In this document: positions 44,151-53,202 of the stretch, piece by piece
Numbering within the stretch: position 1 is the stretch's first letter
How the letters are laid out: each line of letters begins with the position of its first letter
Made by a program: the position numbers and the translations under genes
NCBI RefSeq assembly: GCF_004801395.1
Contig: NZ_SSOA01000006.1
Location: 62,001-126,000, forward strand
DNA: 64,000 nt
Direction of reading: 5' to 3'
From: Gillisella terrae
GTDB lineage: Bacteria; Pseudomonadota; Alphaproteobacteria; Rhizobiales; Rhizobiaceae
The notes under the pieces: generated by a model
The model's database searches: none
What the model saw: only the letters and a program-made list of their open reading frames with translations
What the model was told of the DNA's origin: nothing

Positions 44151-45089
44151 TCAGGCTGTGGCATGGGCATGTTCGCGGCAAAATGCTTCGAACTCGGCTA
44201 TGCTGGCATAGGCCTTCTGTGTTCCGGGACGGGTGATGGAATGCGCCGCATAAAGCGATGCCTTCTTGAGTGAGGATAAGACGTCGCCCGTCTCGACATA
44301 GAAGTGAGAGAAAGAGCCAATAAAGGCGTCACCTGCACCGGTGGTGTCTTTTGGCGTGACCTTGACGGGCTCAATGTTGACGATGTCGATGGCGGTAATC
44401 ATACGCGCGCCACGACCGCCCAGTGTCACAATGACTGTGCGAATGCCGCGTGCGATCAGGGAGCGGGCAGCAATAACGATGGCGTCGTCGGTGTCGGTCG
44501 GCAACCCGGACAACAATGCCAGCTCGCTCTCGTTCGGAACGAGGAACGTGACCTGGCGGATACGTTCTGGATCGAGATTGGCAGCAGCAGGGGCAGGATT
44601 GAGGATTGTCTCGATGCCGTTTTGAGCCGCAAAGTCGATGGTGTGATAGACGGTCTCAACCGGTACTTCCATCTGCAAGAGGATCAATCGGCACTGCTCC
44701 AGGTCGGCTGCTGCCTTGTCGACTTCTGCCGGAGAAAGATCGGCATTGGCACCCTTGACGATAAGGATCGAATTCTCGCCGGATTGTTCGACGAAAATCG
44801 GCGCAACGCCGCTGGACTTGCCAGCAAGTTTCACCACATGGCGGGTATCCACACCAAAGCTCGCGAGATTGCGAATGGTGTTGTCGGCAAAGACATCGTC
44901 ACCCACACGGGTGACCATCATCACCTCCGCGCCAAGCCGCGCCGCAGCCACCGCCTGATTGGCCCCCTTGCCGCCGCACCCCATCTCAAAAGCCGGAGCC
45001 TCAAGCGTCTCGCCCGGTCCGGGCATACGGTCGACATAGGTGATAAGATCGACCATGTTGGAACCGACAACCCCGATTTTCTTGCTCAT
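44151..45089 (-). CDS. deoK: Deoxyribokinase / ribokinase (PfkB family)
   Basis: 312-residue sugar kinase. N-terminal VGSNMVDLITYVDRMPGPGE and GCGGKGANQAVAAARLGAEV closely match, from memory, the enterobacterial deoxyribokinase DeoK rather than RbsK (which has NADHI there). The ATP-site motif is DTTGAGDAFIGSFSHFYVE. It would phosphorylate 2-deoxy-D-ribose for DeoC, encoded immediately downstream. The combination DeoK-DeoC-ALDH is what defines the pathway assignment. Ribose remains a possible alternative substrate. Confidence 0.9.
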   Translation of the reverse strand: MSKKIGVVGSNMVDLITYVDRMPGPGETLEAPAFEMGCGGKGANQAVAAARLGAEVMMVTRVGDDVFADNTIRNLASFGVDTRHVVKLAGKSSGVAPIFVEQSGENSILIVKGANADLSPAEVDKAAADLEQCRLILLQMEVPVETVYHTIDFAAQNGIETILNPAPAAANLDPERIRQVTFLVPNESELALLSGLPTDTDDAIVIAARSLIARGIRTVIVTLGGRGARMITAIDIVNIEPVKVTPKDTTGAGDAFIGSFSHFYVETGDVLSSLKKASLYAAHSITRPGTQKAYASIAEFEAFCREHAHATA

Positions 45090-45114
45090 ACTGACATTCC
45101 CCGATTATCCTGTT

Positions 45115-46197
45115 TCAAAGGGTGCTGATCTTCGCACTGAACTGATCGGCGGCAGCACGGTCGAGATAGCCGAGCCGCACCGGAAACACCTTGCGTTCAC
45201 CCGGCAGCAGACTCTGCACGTTGTTCTTGGCCTTTTCCGCCAGATAGCCCTCCGGCTCGCAGGTGGACGGCAAAGCAAATGCCGCCACTTGCGCATCTCC
45301 ATTCACCAGTATCCAGCGCACCGTCTTCGGGAAGGCGGCCAACGGGTAGGAGATGGCAAAGCCATCGCCCTCACGACGCTGCATCATCAGATGTGTAAGC
45401 CCCTCGCCGTCTGCGGGCAGGCCGTTAATGTAAAACACCTGCTCGGGGTCGTAACGGTGCGGCTCATTCAGCACTTCCATGGCTGAAGGCTGCTCTGCCA
45501 GCGTCTCCAGCAGCGAAAGATAATCGGGGTTTGGCACCACATGGCCGGGTACGACGTTGCGCACCTTGACCTGCGCTGGCGTATACGGCACGGGCTGAAC
45601 GATCCGCGCGCCCTCGGCATAGGCGAAGTTCACATGGCACATATACATCAGATCCATCGGGGCCGATGACAGGTTCTCTATGTCCATGACCATGTCAAAA
45701 AGCGTGTCTTCAGCATGCAGTGTCACGCTGGGGCGGGCCAGATAATTGGCACCGAAACCCATGACATATTCAACCTCACCAGTGACCTGCACGTAAGCGC
45801 CGCGTGCATCAAAGCCGATGGTGAAACCGGCCTTGTCCATCTGGGCGCAGGGCATTTCACCATGCAGGGCGTGATTGTCCTGTGGCGACGGGCAGCCATT
45901 GCGCAACATGCCGCTGTGGAAAGCAAAGCAGCCGTAGGTCTCGACAATTGAGCCTGCGGGTCGCGGCATGGAAAAGCGGCTGCCCATGGTCAAGTCGACA
46001 CCGTTGAACGCAACACTCCAGATCATCTGCCCCATGAAGGGCAGTATGACAATCCGACCGTGGTGATTGTCCAACTGGAGCGCCTCAACACCGGTGGCAT
46101 AGCGAAAGGCGGTAACCTTCAGCCCGTCGGTTTGTGCCAAAAGATGCGGAACGTCGGTGAAATCTTGCCTGCGGAGATGAAATTCTGTCGTCTTCAT
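45115..46197 (-). CDS. DUF4432 aldose-epimerase-like protein
   Basis: 360-residue protein of the DUF4432 group, a galactose-mutarotase-like beta-sandwich. Recognisable blocks are HGRIVILPFMGQMIWSVAFN, CFAFHSGMLRNGCPSPQDNH, ALHGEMPCAQMDKAG and MYMCHVNFAYAEGARIVQPV with the probable catalytic His/Glu. It lies between the permease and kinase genes and so may supply the right anomer of the imported sugar to the kinase. ATG 46197 follows AGGTGATCCC. Confidence 0.85.
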   Translation of the reverse strand: MKTTEFHLRRQDFTDVPHLLAQTDGLKVTAFRYATGVEALQLDNHHGRIVILPFMGQMIWSVAFNGVDLTMGSRFSMPRPAGSIVETYGCFAFHSGMLRNGCPSPQDNHALHGEMPCAQMDKAGFTIGFDARGAYVQVTGEVEYVMGFGANYLARPSVTLHAEDTLFDMVMDIENLSSAPMDLMYMCHVNFAYAEGARIVQPVPYTPAQVKVRNVVPGHVVPNPDYLSLLETLAEQPSAMEVLNEPHRYDPEQVFYINGLPADGEGLTHLMMQRREGDGFAISYPLAAFPKTVRWILVNGDAQVAAFALPSTCEPEGYLAEKAKNNVQSLLPGERKVFPVRLGYLDRAAADQFSAKISTL

Positions 46198-46201
46198 GGG
46201 A

Positions 46202-47200
46202 TCACCTGCCGGGATTGCGCCACGCATTGATGGCAATGACGAGAATGAGGAATGCGCCCCAGATAAAATCGATAAGATGGTAGGAGAACCGCATCATCTG
46301 AAAGCCGGAAGAGAGCAGCATGAGCGCGATCAGCGCGATGACGATGCCGAGAACCCGGCCTTTTCCGCCTGCCGGATTGGTGCCGCCGAGCACGGCAATC
46401 AGCACGGCTTGCAGCAGATAGGATGCGCCGTAGTCGGATTTTGCCGCATTGGTGCGCCCCGACAGAATGATACCTGCCAGCGACGCCAGAACGCCTGTCA
46501 GCATATAAGAATACAGCATCATGCGATCTTTGCGAATGCCTGCAAAAACTGCGGCCCGAGGATTGGTGCCGATCAACATCAGATTGATGCCGAGTGTCGA
46601 GCGTGTGAGCAAAATTGCGACAATGATGCAGACGGCGATGAAGAGGAGGAATGGCGTCGCGATACCAAAAATCTTGCCGTTTCCAATCCAGTTCCACGCA
46701 TCGGGAAAGCCGACAATTGCTGGTCCCCCAGTGAGGACCAAGGCCAAGCCCATCAAGACCTGGCCTGTGCCAAGCGTGGCCAGGATTGGCGTGATGCGCA
46801 ATTTTGCGACCAACAAGCCGTTGACCAAACCGGCCAGCAACCCCACGGCTATGGCCAGCAAGATCCCAAGCCCGGTGTAGAACACCATGCTGGAGGGGGA
46901 AGAATGTCCCGCCTGGACCATCGTGGAATGGAAGTAGACACCAGCGATAATGCCCGCCAAATTGGCAATTCCCACCACCGAGAGATCGATACCACCAGTC
47001 AGCATGGCAATCATAATGGCAATGGAGAGGATCCCCAGTTCGGGCATGATGTAGCTGATGGATTCGAAATTGTAATAGTTCAGGAACTTGCCGGGATTCA
47101 TCCACGTCATCAAAGCAAAGACAATGATGGTGATGACCAGCAGCTGAAAGATATTGTTATCGCCGCCGAGAAGCCGGCGCATGTCGAACGAGTTTTTCAT
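46202..47200 (-). CDS. Ribose-type ABC transporter permease (second)
   Basis: 332-residue permease of the RbsC/BPD_transp_2 type with about ten membrane helices. Signature blocks: MLTGGIDLSVVGIANLAGII, LVNGLLVAKLRITPILATLG, GTNPRAAVFAGI, and VLGGTNPAGGKGRVLGIVIA. It forms a heterodimer with the permease encoded just upstream (47215-48192). It ends four bases before the start of the DUF4432 gene. Confidence 0.92.
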   Translation of the reverse strand: MKNSFDMRRLLGGDNNIFQLLVITIIVFALMTWMNPGKFLNYYNFESISYIMPELGILSIAIMIAMLTGGIDLSVVGIANLAGIIAGVYFHSTMVQAGHSSPSSMVFYTGLGILLAIAVGLLAGLVNGLLVAKLRITPILATLGTGQVLMGLALVLTGGPAIVGFPDAWNWIGNGKIFGIATPFLLFIAVCIIVAILLTRSTLGINLMLIGTNPRAAVFAGIRKDRMMLYSYMLTGVLASLAGIILSGRTNAAKSDYGASYLLQAVLIAVLGGTNPAGGKGRVLGIVIALIALMLLSSGFQMMRFSYHLIDFIWGAFLILVIAINAWRNPGR

Positions 47201-47214
47201 GATGCGCTCTCCCG

Positions 47215-48192
47215 TTAGCTTACGCTTTTACGATCACGCCATGCAGTGATGGCAGTGGCGACAATGATGATCACACCCACAACAACCCGCTGCCAGGTGG
47301 TGTCCACCTTCATGATGATCAGTGAGTTTTTGACCATCACCAGCATGAACACGCCCATTAGCGTGCCTATAACCGTGCCGCGCCCCCCGAAGATGGATGC
47401 ACCGCCCAGAACCACGGCGGCGATGACGTCCAGTTCCAGCCCAACAAAATCGCGCGGGTTGGCAAGCCAGATCATCGACGAATGCAAAAGGCCAGAAAAG
47501 CCTGCCAACGCGCCGGCAAGACAATAGACAAAGAAGATCGTGGCACCCGTGTTGAAGCCCACGCGCTTGGCGGCCTCCGGCGAGCCGCCATAGGCATAAA
47601 TGCTACGCCCGATCATGGTGTAGGTAAGGACGAGATGAATGATCAGCGCCAGAGCCAGATAGACCAGGAACATCGCCGTCAGGCCAAAAGTTGAACCCGT
47701 GGCCGACGTCAGCGCGATCACGTCGGTTTTGCCGAACTCGATAAGGTCCTTTGGCATTTTGTTGATGTTGACGATGCTGGTTCCAACGAGACCGAGAACC
47801 AGACCGCGCACAATCGATCCCGTTCCAAGCGTCACAATCAGCGGTATCATCTTGAAACGATGGATAATCAAACCATTGAATGCACCGAGAACCAAGCCGA
47901 TCAGCGTTGCCGCAATGAAGGGAATGAGCACGCCATCATAACCCAGATAGACCATGGCCCGCACGGTCAGATACATGGCAGCAATGGCGAAGGCCGAGAA
48001 TGATACGTCGATACCCCCCGAAATCATCACCAGCAAGACGCCAAGCGCCATGATGCCGATCACGACATTGGAACGCAACAGGCCGAAGATGTTGTTGAGC
48101 GACCAGAATGCAGGATTGATCAGGCCGATGATGACCATGGCTGCGAGCAAAACGCAGGCAATAATAAACTCTGTGCTTTTGAAGAATTTCAT
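47215..48192 (-). CDS. Ribose-type ABC transporter permease (first)
   Basis: 325-residue RbsC-type permease. Blocks: MISGGIDVSFSAFAIAAMYL, AFNGLIIHRFKMIPLIVTLG, YGGSPEAAKRVGFN, and VLGGASIFGGRGTVIGTLMG. Only about 60% of blocks coincide with its partner, so the two are distinct halves and not a recent duplication. It sits between the ATPase (upstream) and the second permease in the transcript. Confidence 0.92.
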   Translation of the reverse strand: MKFFKSTEFIIACVLLAAMVIIGLINPAFWSLNNIFGLLRSNVVIGIMALGVLLVMISGGIDVSFSAFAIAAMYLTVRAMVYLGYDGVLIPFIAATLIGLVLGAFNGLIIHRFKMIPLIVTLGTGSIVRGLVLGLVGTSIVNINKMPKDLIEFGKTDVIALTSATGSTFGLTAMFLVYLALALIIHLVLTYTMIGRSIYAYGGSPEAAKRVGFNTGATIFFVYCLAGALAGFSGLLHSSMIWLANPRDFVGLELDVIAAVVLGGASIFGGRGTVIGTLMGVFMLVMVKNSLIIMKVDTTWQRVVVGVIIIVATAITAWRDRKSVS

Positions 48193-48205
48193 GTTCTGCG
48201 ACCCC

Positions 48206-49705
48206 TCAATTCAACATCTTGAGCCGGTCATTGACGGCATCCTCGGTCATGTTTTCGGCCGACAATTCGTCGACGAAACGCCCCCGGTGCATCACCAGCA
48301 CCCGATTGCAGTTCTGCACCAGTTCCGGCACATCGTCGGAAATCATCAGCACGGCCAAGCCCTCCTTCTCGGCAAGCGTGCGGATGATGGTGTGGATCTG
48401 CGCTTTGGAGCCAACATCCACCCCCACGGTCGGGCCGTTGAGGATCAGCACCTTGGCACCCGTCAGCAGCCAGCGGGCCAGAACCACGCGCTGGGCATTG
48501 CCGCCGGAGAGATGATTGACTGGCGTGTGTGGTCCCGGTGCCACGATCTGCATGGCCGAGAACATATCGCGGGTCGTCTCCTCCGCCTTTTTCCGATTGA
48601 TGAAAAAGCCACGGACAAATTTATCGATCGACGTCACAATGATATTGCGCTCAATTGATTGAGTCAGAAACAGCCCCTCGGTCAGGCGATCTTCCGGAAC
48701 ATAAGCAATACCACTGGCAATAGCGTCTTGAACGCTCGCAGGATGAACCTCCCGCCCCTCCACGCGCACGGAGCCAGTAAAATCGGGGCGCATGCCAAAC
48801 AGCGCCAGAGCAAGTTCGGTGCGGCCCGAGCCGATCAGGCCGGAAATTCCAACGATCTCGCCCGGCTTCAGGGTCAGACTGACCTCTTCTACAGAACCGG
48901 GAACGGAGAAATTTTGCACGTCCAACACAGGTGTGCTGGCACCCTCTTGCGGAACCCACTGATAGCTGTGGGCTGTCAACTCCTGCCCCGTCATTGCGCG
49001 GGTGATTGCTGATTCGTCGAATTCGGTGATCGGTCCTTCGGCGACTTTCTTGCCGTTGCGGAAAACCGTCAGGCGCTCGCTGATTTCCAGCATTTCGCGC
49101 ATTTTATGGCTGACAAAGAGTACCGCGATACCCTGCGCCTGTATATCGCGGACGATCTTGAACAGAGCGTCGACCTCATGGCGTGTCAACGCCGTGGTCG
49201 GTTCATCCATGATGATCAGACGCGCGTCGGCCATGACGGCGCGGGCGATTGCCACGATCTGCTTGCCCGAGGTCGGCAGGCTTTCAACATCGGCATCAAG
49301 ATCCATGGTCACACCAAGGCGATCCAGCGCTTGTCTAGCCAGTTCACGGACACGTCGCCAGTCAACCGACTTGCGACCCTCAATCAGGAAAGTATTGATC
49401 GCCAGGTTTTCAGCCACCGTCAGATTACCGAACAGCGAAAAATCCTGATAGATAACCTGAATACCGTGGTGAACGGATTTCACCGGATCGAGTTTGCCAA
49501 CGGGCTTGCCGTCAATCAGAATCTCGCCGTCTTCGGGCGTGTAGACGCCCGACATGATTTTGATGACGGTGGATTTGCCGGAACCGTTTTCACCGGCAAG
49601 GCAATGGATTTCACCCGGACGAATGCTCAGTGATACGTCTTCAAGCGCCTTCACGCCGCCAAACCGCTTGCCGATATGGCGCAGTTCGATCAGATTTTCA
49701 GTCAT
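48206..49705 (-). CDS. Sugar ABC transporter ATP-binding protein (RbsA type, double ATPase)
   Basis: 499-residue protein with two ABC domains. The first has GENGSGKSTVIKIMSG, a signature-like SLPTSGKQIVAIARA and RLIIMDEPTTAL; the second has GLIGSGRTELALALFG, LSGGNAQRVVLARWL and VLILNGPTVGVD, where the normal Asp-Glu is replaced by Asn-Gly. That change in Walker B of the second domain suggests it is a weak or inactive ATPase, a variation also seen in some RbsA-like proteins. Start ATG 49705 follows GAGG by six bases. Confidence 0.92.
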   Translation of the reverse strand: MTENLIELRHIGKRFGGVKALEDVSLSIRPGEIHCLAGENGSGKSTVIKIMSGVYTPEDGEILIDGKPVGKLDPVKSVHHGIQVIYQDFSLFGNLTVAENLAINTFLIEGRKSVDWRRVRELARQALDRLGVTMDLDADVESLPTSGKQIVAIARAVMADARLIIMDEPTTALTRHEVDALFKIVRDIQAQGIAVLFVSHKMREMLEISERLTVFRNGKKVAEGPITEFDESAITRAMTGQELTAHSYQWVPQEGASTPVLDVQNFSVPGSVEEVSLTLKPGEIVGISGLIGSGRTELALALFGMRPDFTGSVRVEGREVHPASVQDAIASGIAYVPEDRLTEGLFLTQSIERNIIVTSIDKFVRGFFINRKKAEETTRDMFSAMQIVAPGPHTPVNHLSGGNAQRVVLARWLLTGAKVLILNGPTVGVDVGSKAQIHTIIRTLAEKEGLAVLMISDDVPELVQNCNRVLVMHRGRFVDELSAENMTEDAVNDRLKMLN

Positions 49706-49776
49706 AATGGCCTCGTGCAAGGCTGAAAAACACGGAAATAAAAGGAGAGAGGGCTACCCTCCCTCCTCGGCTCGGA

Positions 49777-50823
49777 TCAGAAATTATACTTATCCATGTT
49801 TTCTTTGGTCACACCGACCCAACCTGCACCATAAAGCAGATGTGGGTTGGAAGCGTCTGGAACCAACAGACTTTCGTAACCGGGCAGACCGAGGTTGAGA
49901 CCGGCCTTGATCTGATCATTCTTCTTTTCGAGAACAGCCACAGCCAACATGTTCATGGCATAGCCAGCAACGGCCGGATCCCAGAACTGGATGTACTGTA
50001 TGTTATCATTCTTGAGGTATTCGCCGGCAACAGAAACCAGACCGGTCCCCGCAAAGAACACTTTGCCCGACAGACCGCTCTCGGCGATCAGACGGCCAGC
50101 ACCTGCGGATGTTGGCATTGGAGCACCCAGAATACCGGTGATGCCCGGATAGGCCGTCATCGCTTCCTTGAGCTTGGTGTAATCGGTATTGGCATCGTCA
50201 TAGGTTTCCAGACGCTCGGTCGCCATCGACATGTCCGGGAAATTGGCCTTCTGATACGCAACGGCACCATCAATCCATTCCATCTGCGACTTGGACGTCA
50301 GGCTGCCGACGGTGGCAATATATTTGCCCTTTCCGCCCATGGATTTGCCAAGTTCCTTCATCAGGTTGGCACCATAGGCCTTGTTGTCGAAAGCTTCGAT
50401 GTCAAAATCGACGTTCTTAATGTTAGAGGCCTCATGGCTGATAACCACAATGCCGCGATCGCGTGCTTTCTTGAGTACCGGCTCAACCGCTTCAACCGAG
50501 AATGGGACGATGGCGATGGCATCAACACCCTGAGCGATCAGGTTTTCAACGATCTGCACCTGAGCTGCGGCGTCAGCCTGACTTGGGCCAACCATCCAGA
50601 CATCATTCCCAGTGTCGCCCTTGAATTGGTCGACACCCTCGCGCATGCGGTCAAACCACGCGATACCATCAACCTTCACAACGGTTGCAATTGTGTACTT
50701 CTTGCCGCTCGGTGACGTGATCAACTCCTTGTTGACCTTCGACGTATCAACGGCACTCTGCGCAAAGACCGCTGACGCCGAAAGCGACGCAGCAAGCGCA
50801 ATGGTTGCGAAAATTTTATTCAT
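49777..50823 (-). CDS. Sugar ABC transporter periplasmic binding protein
   Basis: 348-residue RbsB/AI-2-binding type protein. A Sec signal (MNKIFATIALAASLSASAVF, cleaved after FAQ) precedes a periplasmic-binding domain: VDGIAWFDRMREGVDQF, GPSQADAAAQVQIVENLIAQ, VDAIAIVPFSVEAVEPVL. It resembles LsrB/RhaS-type binders more than E. coli RbsB. First gene of the minus-strand sugar operon; GGAGGAG lies seven bases before ATG 50823. Confidence 0.9.
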   Translation of the reverse strand: MNKIFATIALAASLSASAVFAQSAVDTSKVNKELITSPSGKKYTIATVVKVDGIAWFDRMREGVDQFKGDTGNDVWMVGPSQADAAAQVQIVENLIAQGVDAIAIVPFSVEAVEPVLKKARDRGIVVISHEASNIKNVDFDIEAFDNKAYGANLMKELGKSMGGKGKYIATVGSLTSKSQMEWIDGAVAYQKANFPDMSMATERLETYDDANTDYTKLKEAMTAYPGITGILGAPMPTSAGAGRLIAESGLSGKVFFAGTGLVSVAGEYLKNDNIQYIQFWDPAVAGYAMNMLAVAVLEKKNDQIKAGLNLGLPGYESLLVPDASNPHLLYGAGWVGVTKENMDKYNF

Positions 50824-51211
50824 AGATAGCTCCTCCCATGGAAATTCCGATGTGCGACATCGATCCAGTCGCAAAACTCGGCAATATTCAACCTCCAGCA
50901 TTCAACCTCCAGCGCCGGCACGCACCTCTCGTGTCCGACACGTCCTCACCCTTTCGGAATAGGATTCCCACATCCTACCGATAGATCATGACAGCGGTCC
51001 TTCGTGCGCCGTATTGGCGCAAGACGCTGTCGATGACCTAGAAACCTGTTGTTTTCCTCTCCCGATGATGCGAATTATGATGTTACAACTCGATCATTAT
51101 GTTACGATCGTTTCATATTTGTTATTCCCTTGTCAAGCGCAGCAATGGGCAATTGTCAAGAAAGTGACACCCAAATCACAAGCGTGCAAATGAACCGAAA
51201 GCGGAGATACG
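50824..51211. promoter_or_regulatory. Divergent control region of the sugar operon and deoR-like gene
   Basis: 388 bp without a gene. From the left: tandem 14-bp duplication ATTCAACCTCCAGC (50886-50899, 50900-50913); mosaic repeat copy 5 (51004-51030); and two direct repeats of TGTTAC (51081-51086 and 51100-51105, 19 bp apart), with CGATC...GATCG flanking the second. The TGTTAC repeats are the best candidates for the DeoR-type operator. Confidence 0.5.
51004..51030 (+). repeat. Mosaic palindromic repeat, copy 5
   Basis: GTGCGCC-GTATT-GGCGCAA-GACGCTGT; first module only, in the divergent control region of the deoxyribose-type operon. Confidence 0.65.
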
Positions 51212-51943
51212 GTGAGCAGAATAAGTGCACACAACGCCAGGCTGAATGCGTTGGCTCTTCTTGTTCAGGAAACGGGCGTCCTGCGACTGCGAGATGCGGC
51301 TTCCCGGCTCGGCGTATCTGAAATTACCATTCGCCGCGACATTGCCACTGATGATCGCAAGCAGTTGAGCTGTCTTGGTGGCTACATTATTCCAATCCAG
51401 GATGGCGTAATCAGCAGCGATTACGTGCTGGAGCAGGAAAAGGATAGCCACGCGACGGCCAAAGAGCGTGCCTGTGCGCAGGCGGCAGCGCTGATCGAGG
51501 CTTACGATACAGTGTTTATTGACTGCGGAACGACAACGCCTCATCTGGCGCGACACATTCCGGCCAACGCCCATGTCACCGTTATCTGCTACTCCCTCAA
51601 TGTTGCAGAGGAGCTGGCGAGCAGAAGCGATGTCCGATTGATTATGCTCGGGGGGCTCTATCACCCGGAAGCGGCATCCTTTTCGGGGGATGAAGGCATT
51701 GAGGTTCTAAACCGTATCAACATCAACAAGGCATTTCTGTCGGCCGGTGGCGTAGACGAACAGCACGGGGTCACCTGCTCGCATTTCCATGAAGTGCCAA
51801 TCAAGCAAATGGCTATGCACCGCTCGGTGCAAAAATATCTGGTGGTGGACAGCAGCAAGTTCAGCAAGGTGCGCGCCGCGCGTTACGCTTCCATTCGCGA
51901 CTTCAAGTCAATTATCTCAGACCAGCCTGCACCATGGGGTTGA
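51212..51943 (+). CDS. DeoR-family transcriptional regulator
   Basis: 243-residue repressor. N-terminal HTH: LRLRDAASRLGVSEITIRRD. The sugar-phosphate sensor domain has FIDCGTTTPHLARHIP, IMLGGLYHPEAASFSGD, INKAFLSAGGVDEQHGVTC, and KYLVVDSSKFSK. It is divergent from the sugar operon and likely responds to a deoxysugar phosphate. GTG 51212 follows GCGGAG. The C-terminus (KSIISDQPAPWG) differs from the usual VVTD-type end and abuts the decayed region, so the last few residues may have been replaced. Confidence 0.9.
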   Translation: MSRISAHNARLNALALLVQETGVLRLRDAASRLGVSEITIRRDIATDDRKQLSCLGGYIIPIQDGVISSDYVLEQEKDSHATAKERACAQAAALIEAYDTVFIDCGTTTPHLARHIPANAHVTVICYSLNVAEELASRSDVRLIMLGGLYHPEAASFSGDEGIEVLNRININKAFLSAGGVDEQHGVTCSHFHEVPIKQMAMHRSVQKYLVVDSSKFSKVRAARYASIRDFKSIISDQPAPWG

Positions 51944-52370
51944 AACAGCTGCGAGCATTGGCCGACAATGCGTCGAGTGTCGCTGACAGCGCATCTCGCT
52001 TCCATTCAAGCGTATGCCATACGGCAGAAAACCGTTCCCGGGCCTGCCGGTTCAGATCAGCAAATTCCCCGACGCGGCTCGGCGTTGCCTTCTGGGCAAT
52101 AGCCTGTGTCAGTGCGGCAGTTCCCGCCGTCGCATCAGCTACGATCGCGACATCTGGCTTCAGACGCGCCAATTCCGTCGGATCGATGTCGATGCGGATG
52201 ACCTTGAGTCCCCTGGGGAGCCGTCTCCAGCGCATGAACTCAAGTTCAAGACGGCTACCAATGCCCTTGCTGGAGCGATGCGACGTGACTGGAGCATTAA
52301 GCGCCTCTGCCAGTGCAGCGATCTTCAGACCGGCATTGACTGTACCGTGCAATTGACAAGCATCGCAATC
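51944..52370 (-). pseudogene. Fragment of a thiamine-pyrophosphate enzyme (acetolactate synthase-like)
   Basis: On the minus strand, the central and early C-terminal parts of a TPP-dependent carboligase are readable: LAEALNAPVTSHRSSKG joins directly to GIGSRLELEFMRWRRLP, then GLKVIRIDIDPTELARLKPD and VAIVADATAGTAALTQAI. The join of SHR to GIGSRLE skips the ~30 residues normally between them, an internal deletion. No pyrophosphate domain is present. Position is approximate; the open frame spans 51912-52502 but its ends are not homologous. Confidence 0.75.
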
Positions 52371-52561
52371 CGATCGACTTTTTACGAATGGCAAAGCGCG
52401 ATTTCGGTGCCGCCAAACGGTTCTTCCGCGAGATGCTGAAGGACGAGCCCCTTCTCTCGCTGTGAAAGATCGGTACCGACGGCACCAATACCTTTCGCGC
52501 AACGATCAAAACAGCCGTCTATGACAGGTTCCTGTGTTCAGACCCGGTACAGGCATCGTGA
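52371..52561 (+). pseudogene. IS6-family transposase fragment
   Basis: Frame from 52376 reads DFLRMAKRDFGAAKRFFREM, LKDEPLLS, then TGA at 52463-52465, then KIGTDGTNTFRATIKTAV before the TGA at 52559-52561. These are the mid-catalytic blocks of IS6-type transposases. Both ends of the element are missing. Confidence 0.75.
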
Positions 52562-52620
52562 ATTTATGCAGCAAATTTAAAATGTTACAGCGTCATGCGC
52601 CATATACGATGAGAGACGCT
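52562..52620 (-). repeat. Mosaic palindromic repeat, copy 6
   Basis: On the minus strand: GGCGCAT-GACGCTGTAACATTTTA, then AATTTGCTGCATAA, the same order as copies 1 and 3. The symmetrical GCGCCATAT half extends to 52620. Lies between the IS6 fragment and the lrp-like gene. Confidence 0.75.
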
Positions 52621-52642
52621 GGCAGCAACGCCGGAGCTTTTT

Positions 52643-53071
52643 CTATCTGGAAATCCGTGTTGAGAGGATAATCGATGACAGGGTTCGCTCCACCCCGTCA
52701 ATTGTGCCAATCTCGTCAATTGCTTGATCCAGCTCAGTAATCGATGGAGCTGCGAGAAGGGCAATAAGATCGAAATTGCCGCTGACTGAGTGCAGCGCGG
52801 TCACCGGTTTTAATCGCTCAAGCGCACTCACCACTTGGGAGAGCGCCTTTGGCGCAATGGTGATCAGAATATGGGCGCGGATCAGCGATGAAGCGTAGCG
52901 GTCGGAAAGCCGCACGCCATAACCGGCAATCACGCCTTGCGCCTCCAGCCGCTCAATCCTCGCCTGCACAGTGGTGCGCGACAGGCCAAGCTTTTTGGCA
53001 AGGGTTGCCACCGGCATCCGGCTGTTTTCGCTCAGCAGGGCTAACAATTCACGATCCTTGTCATTCAGCAT
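52643..53071 (-). CDS. Lrp/AsnC-family regulator
   Basis: 142-residue regulator. HTH: LLALLSENSRMPVATLAKKL then GLSRTTVQARIERLEAQG. The C-terminal RAM sensor domain covers about 65-140 (LHSVSGNFDLIALLAA, ERTLSSIILST). It is divergent from the lysine 6-dehydrogenase across 131 bp, the usual arrangement for a local amino-acid-responsive activator, so lysine or a product is the probable effector. Confidence 0.9.
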   Translation of the reverse strand: MLNDKDRELLALLSENSRMPVATLAKKLGLSRTTVQARIERLEAQGVIAGYGVRLSDRYASSLIRAHILITIAPKALSQVVSALERLKPVTALHSVSGNFDLIALLAAPSITELDQAIDEIGTIDGVERTLSSIILSTRISR

Positions 53072-53202
53072 GGAATGTCACTTTGTCTATTATGATTGGC
53101 ATATTGTCTGAATTTGACCTTTATTATGCTCATTTCAACACTGTGAATCAACAGTCAGGCAGCGCAAAATAATGTCCAGAAAGCTATTCAAAGGGGAATA
53201 TC

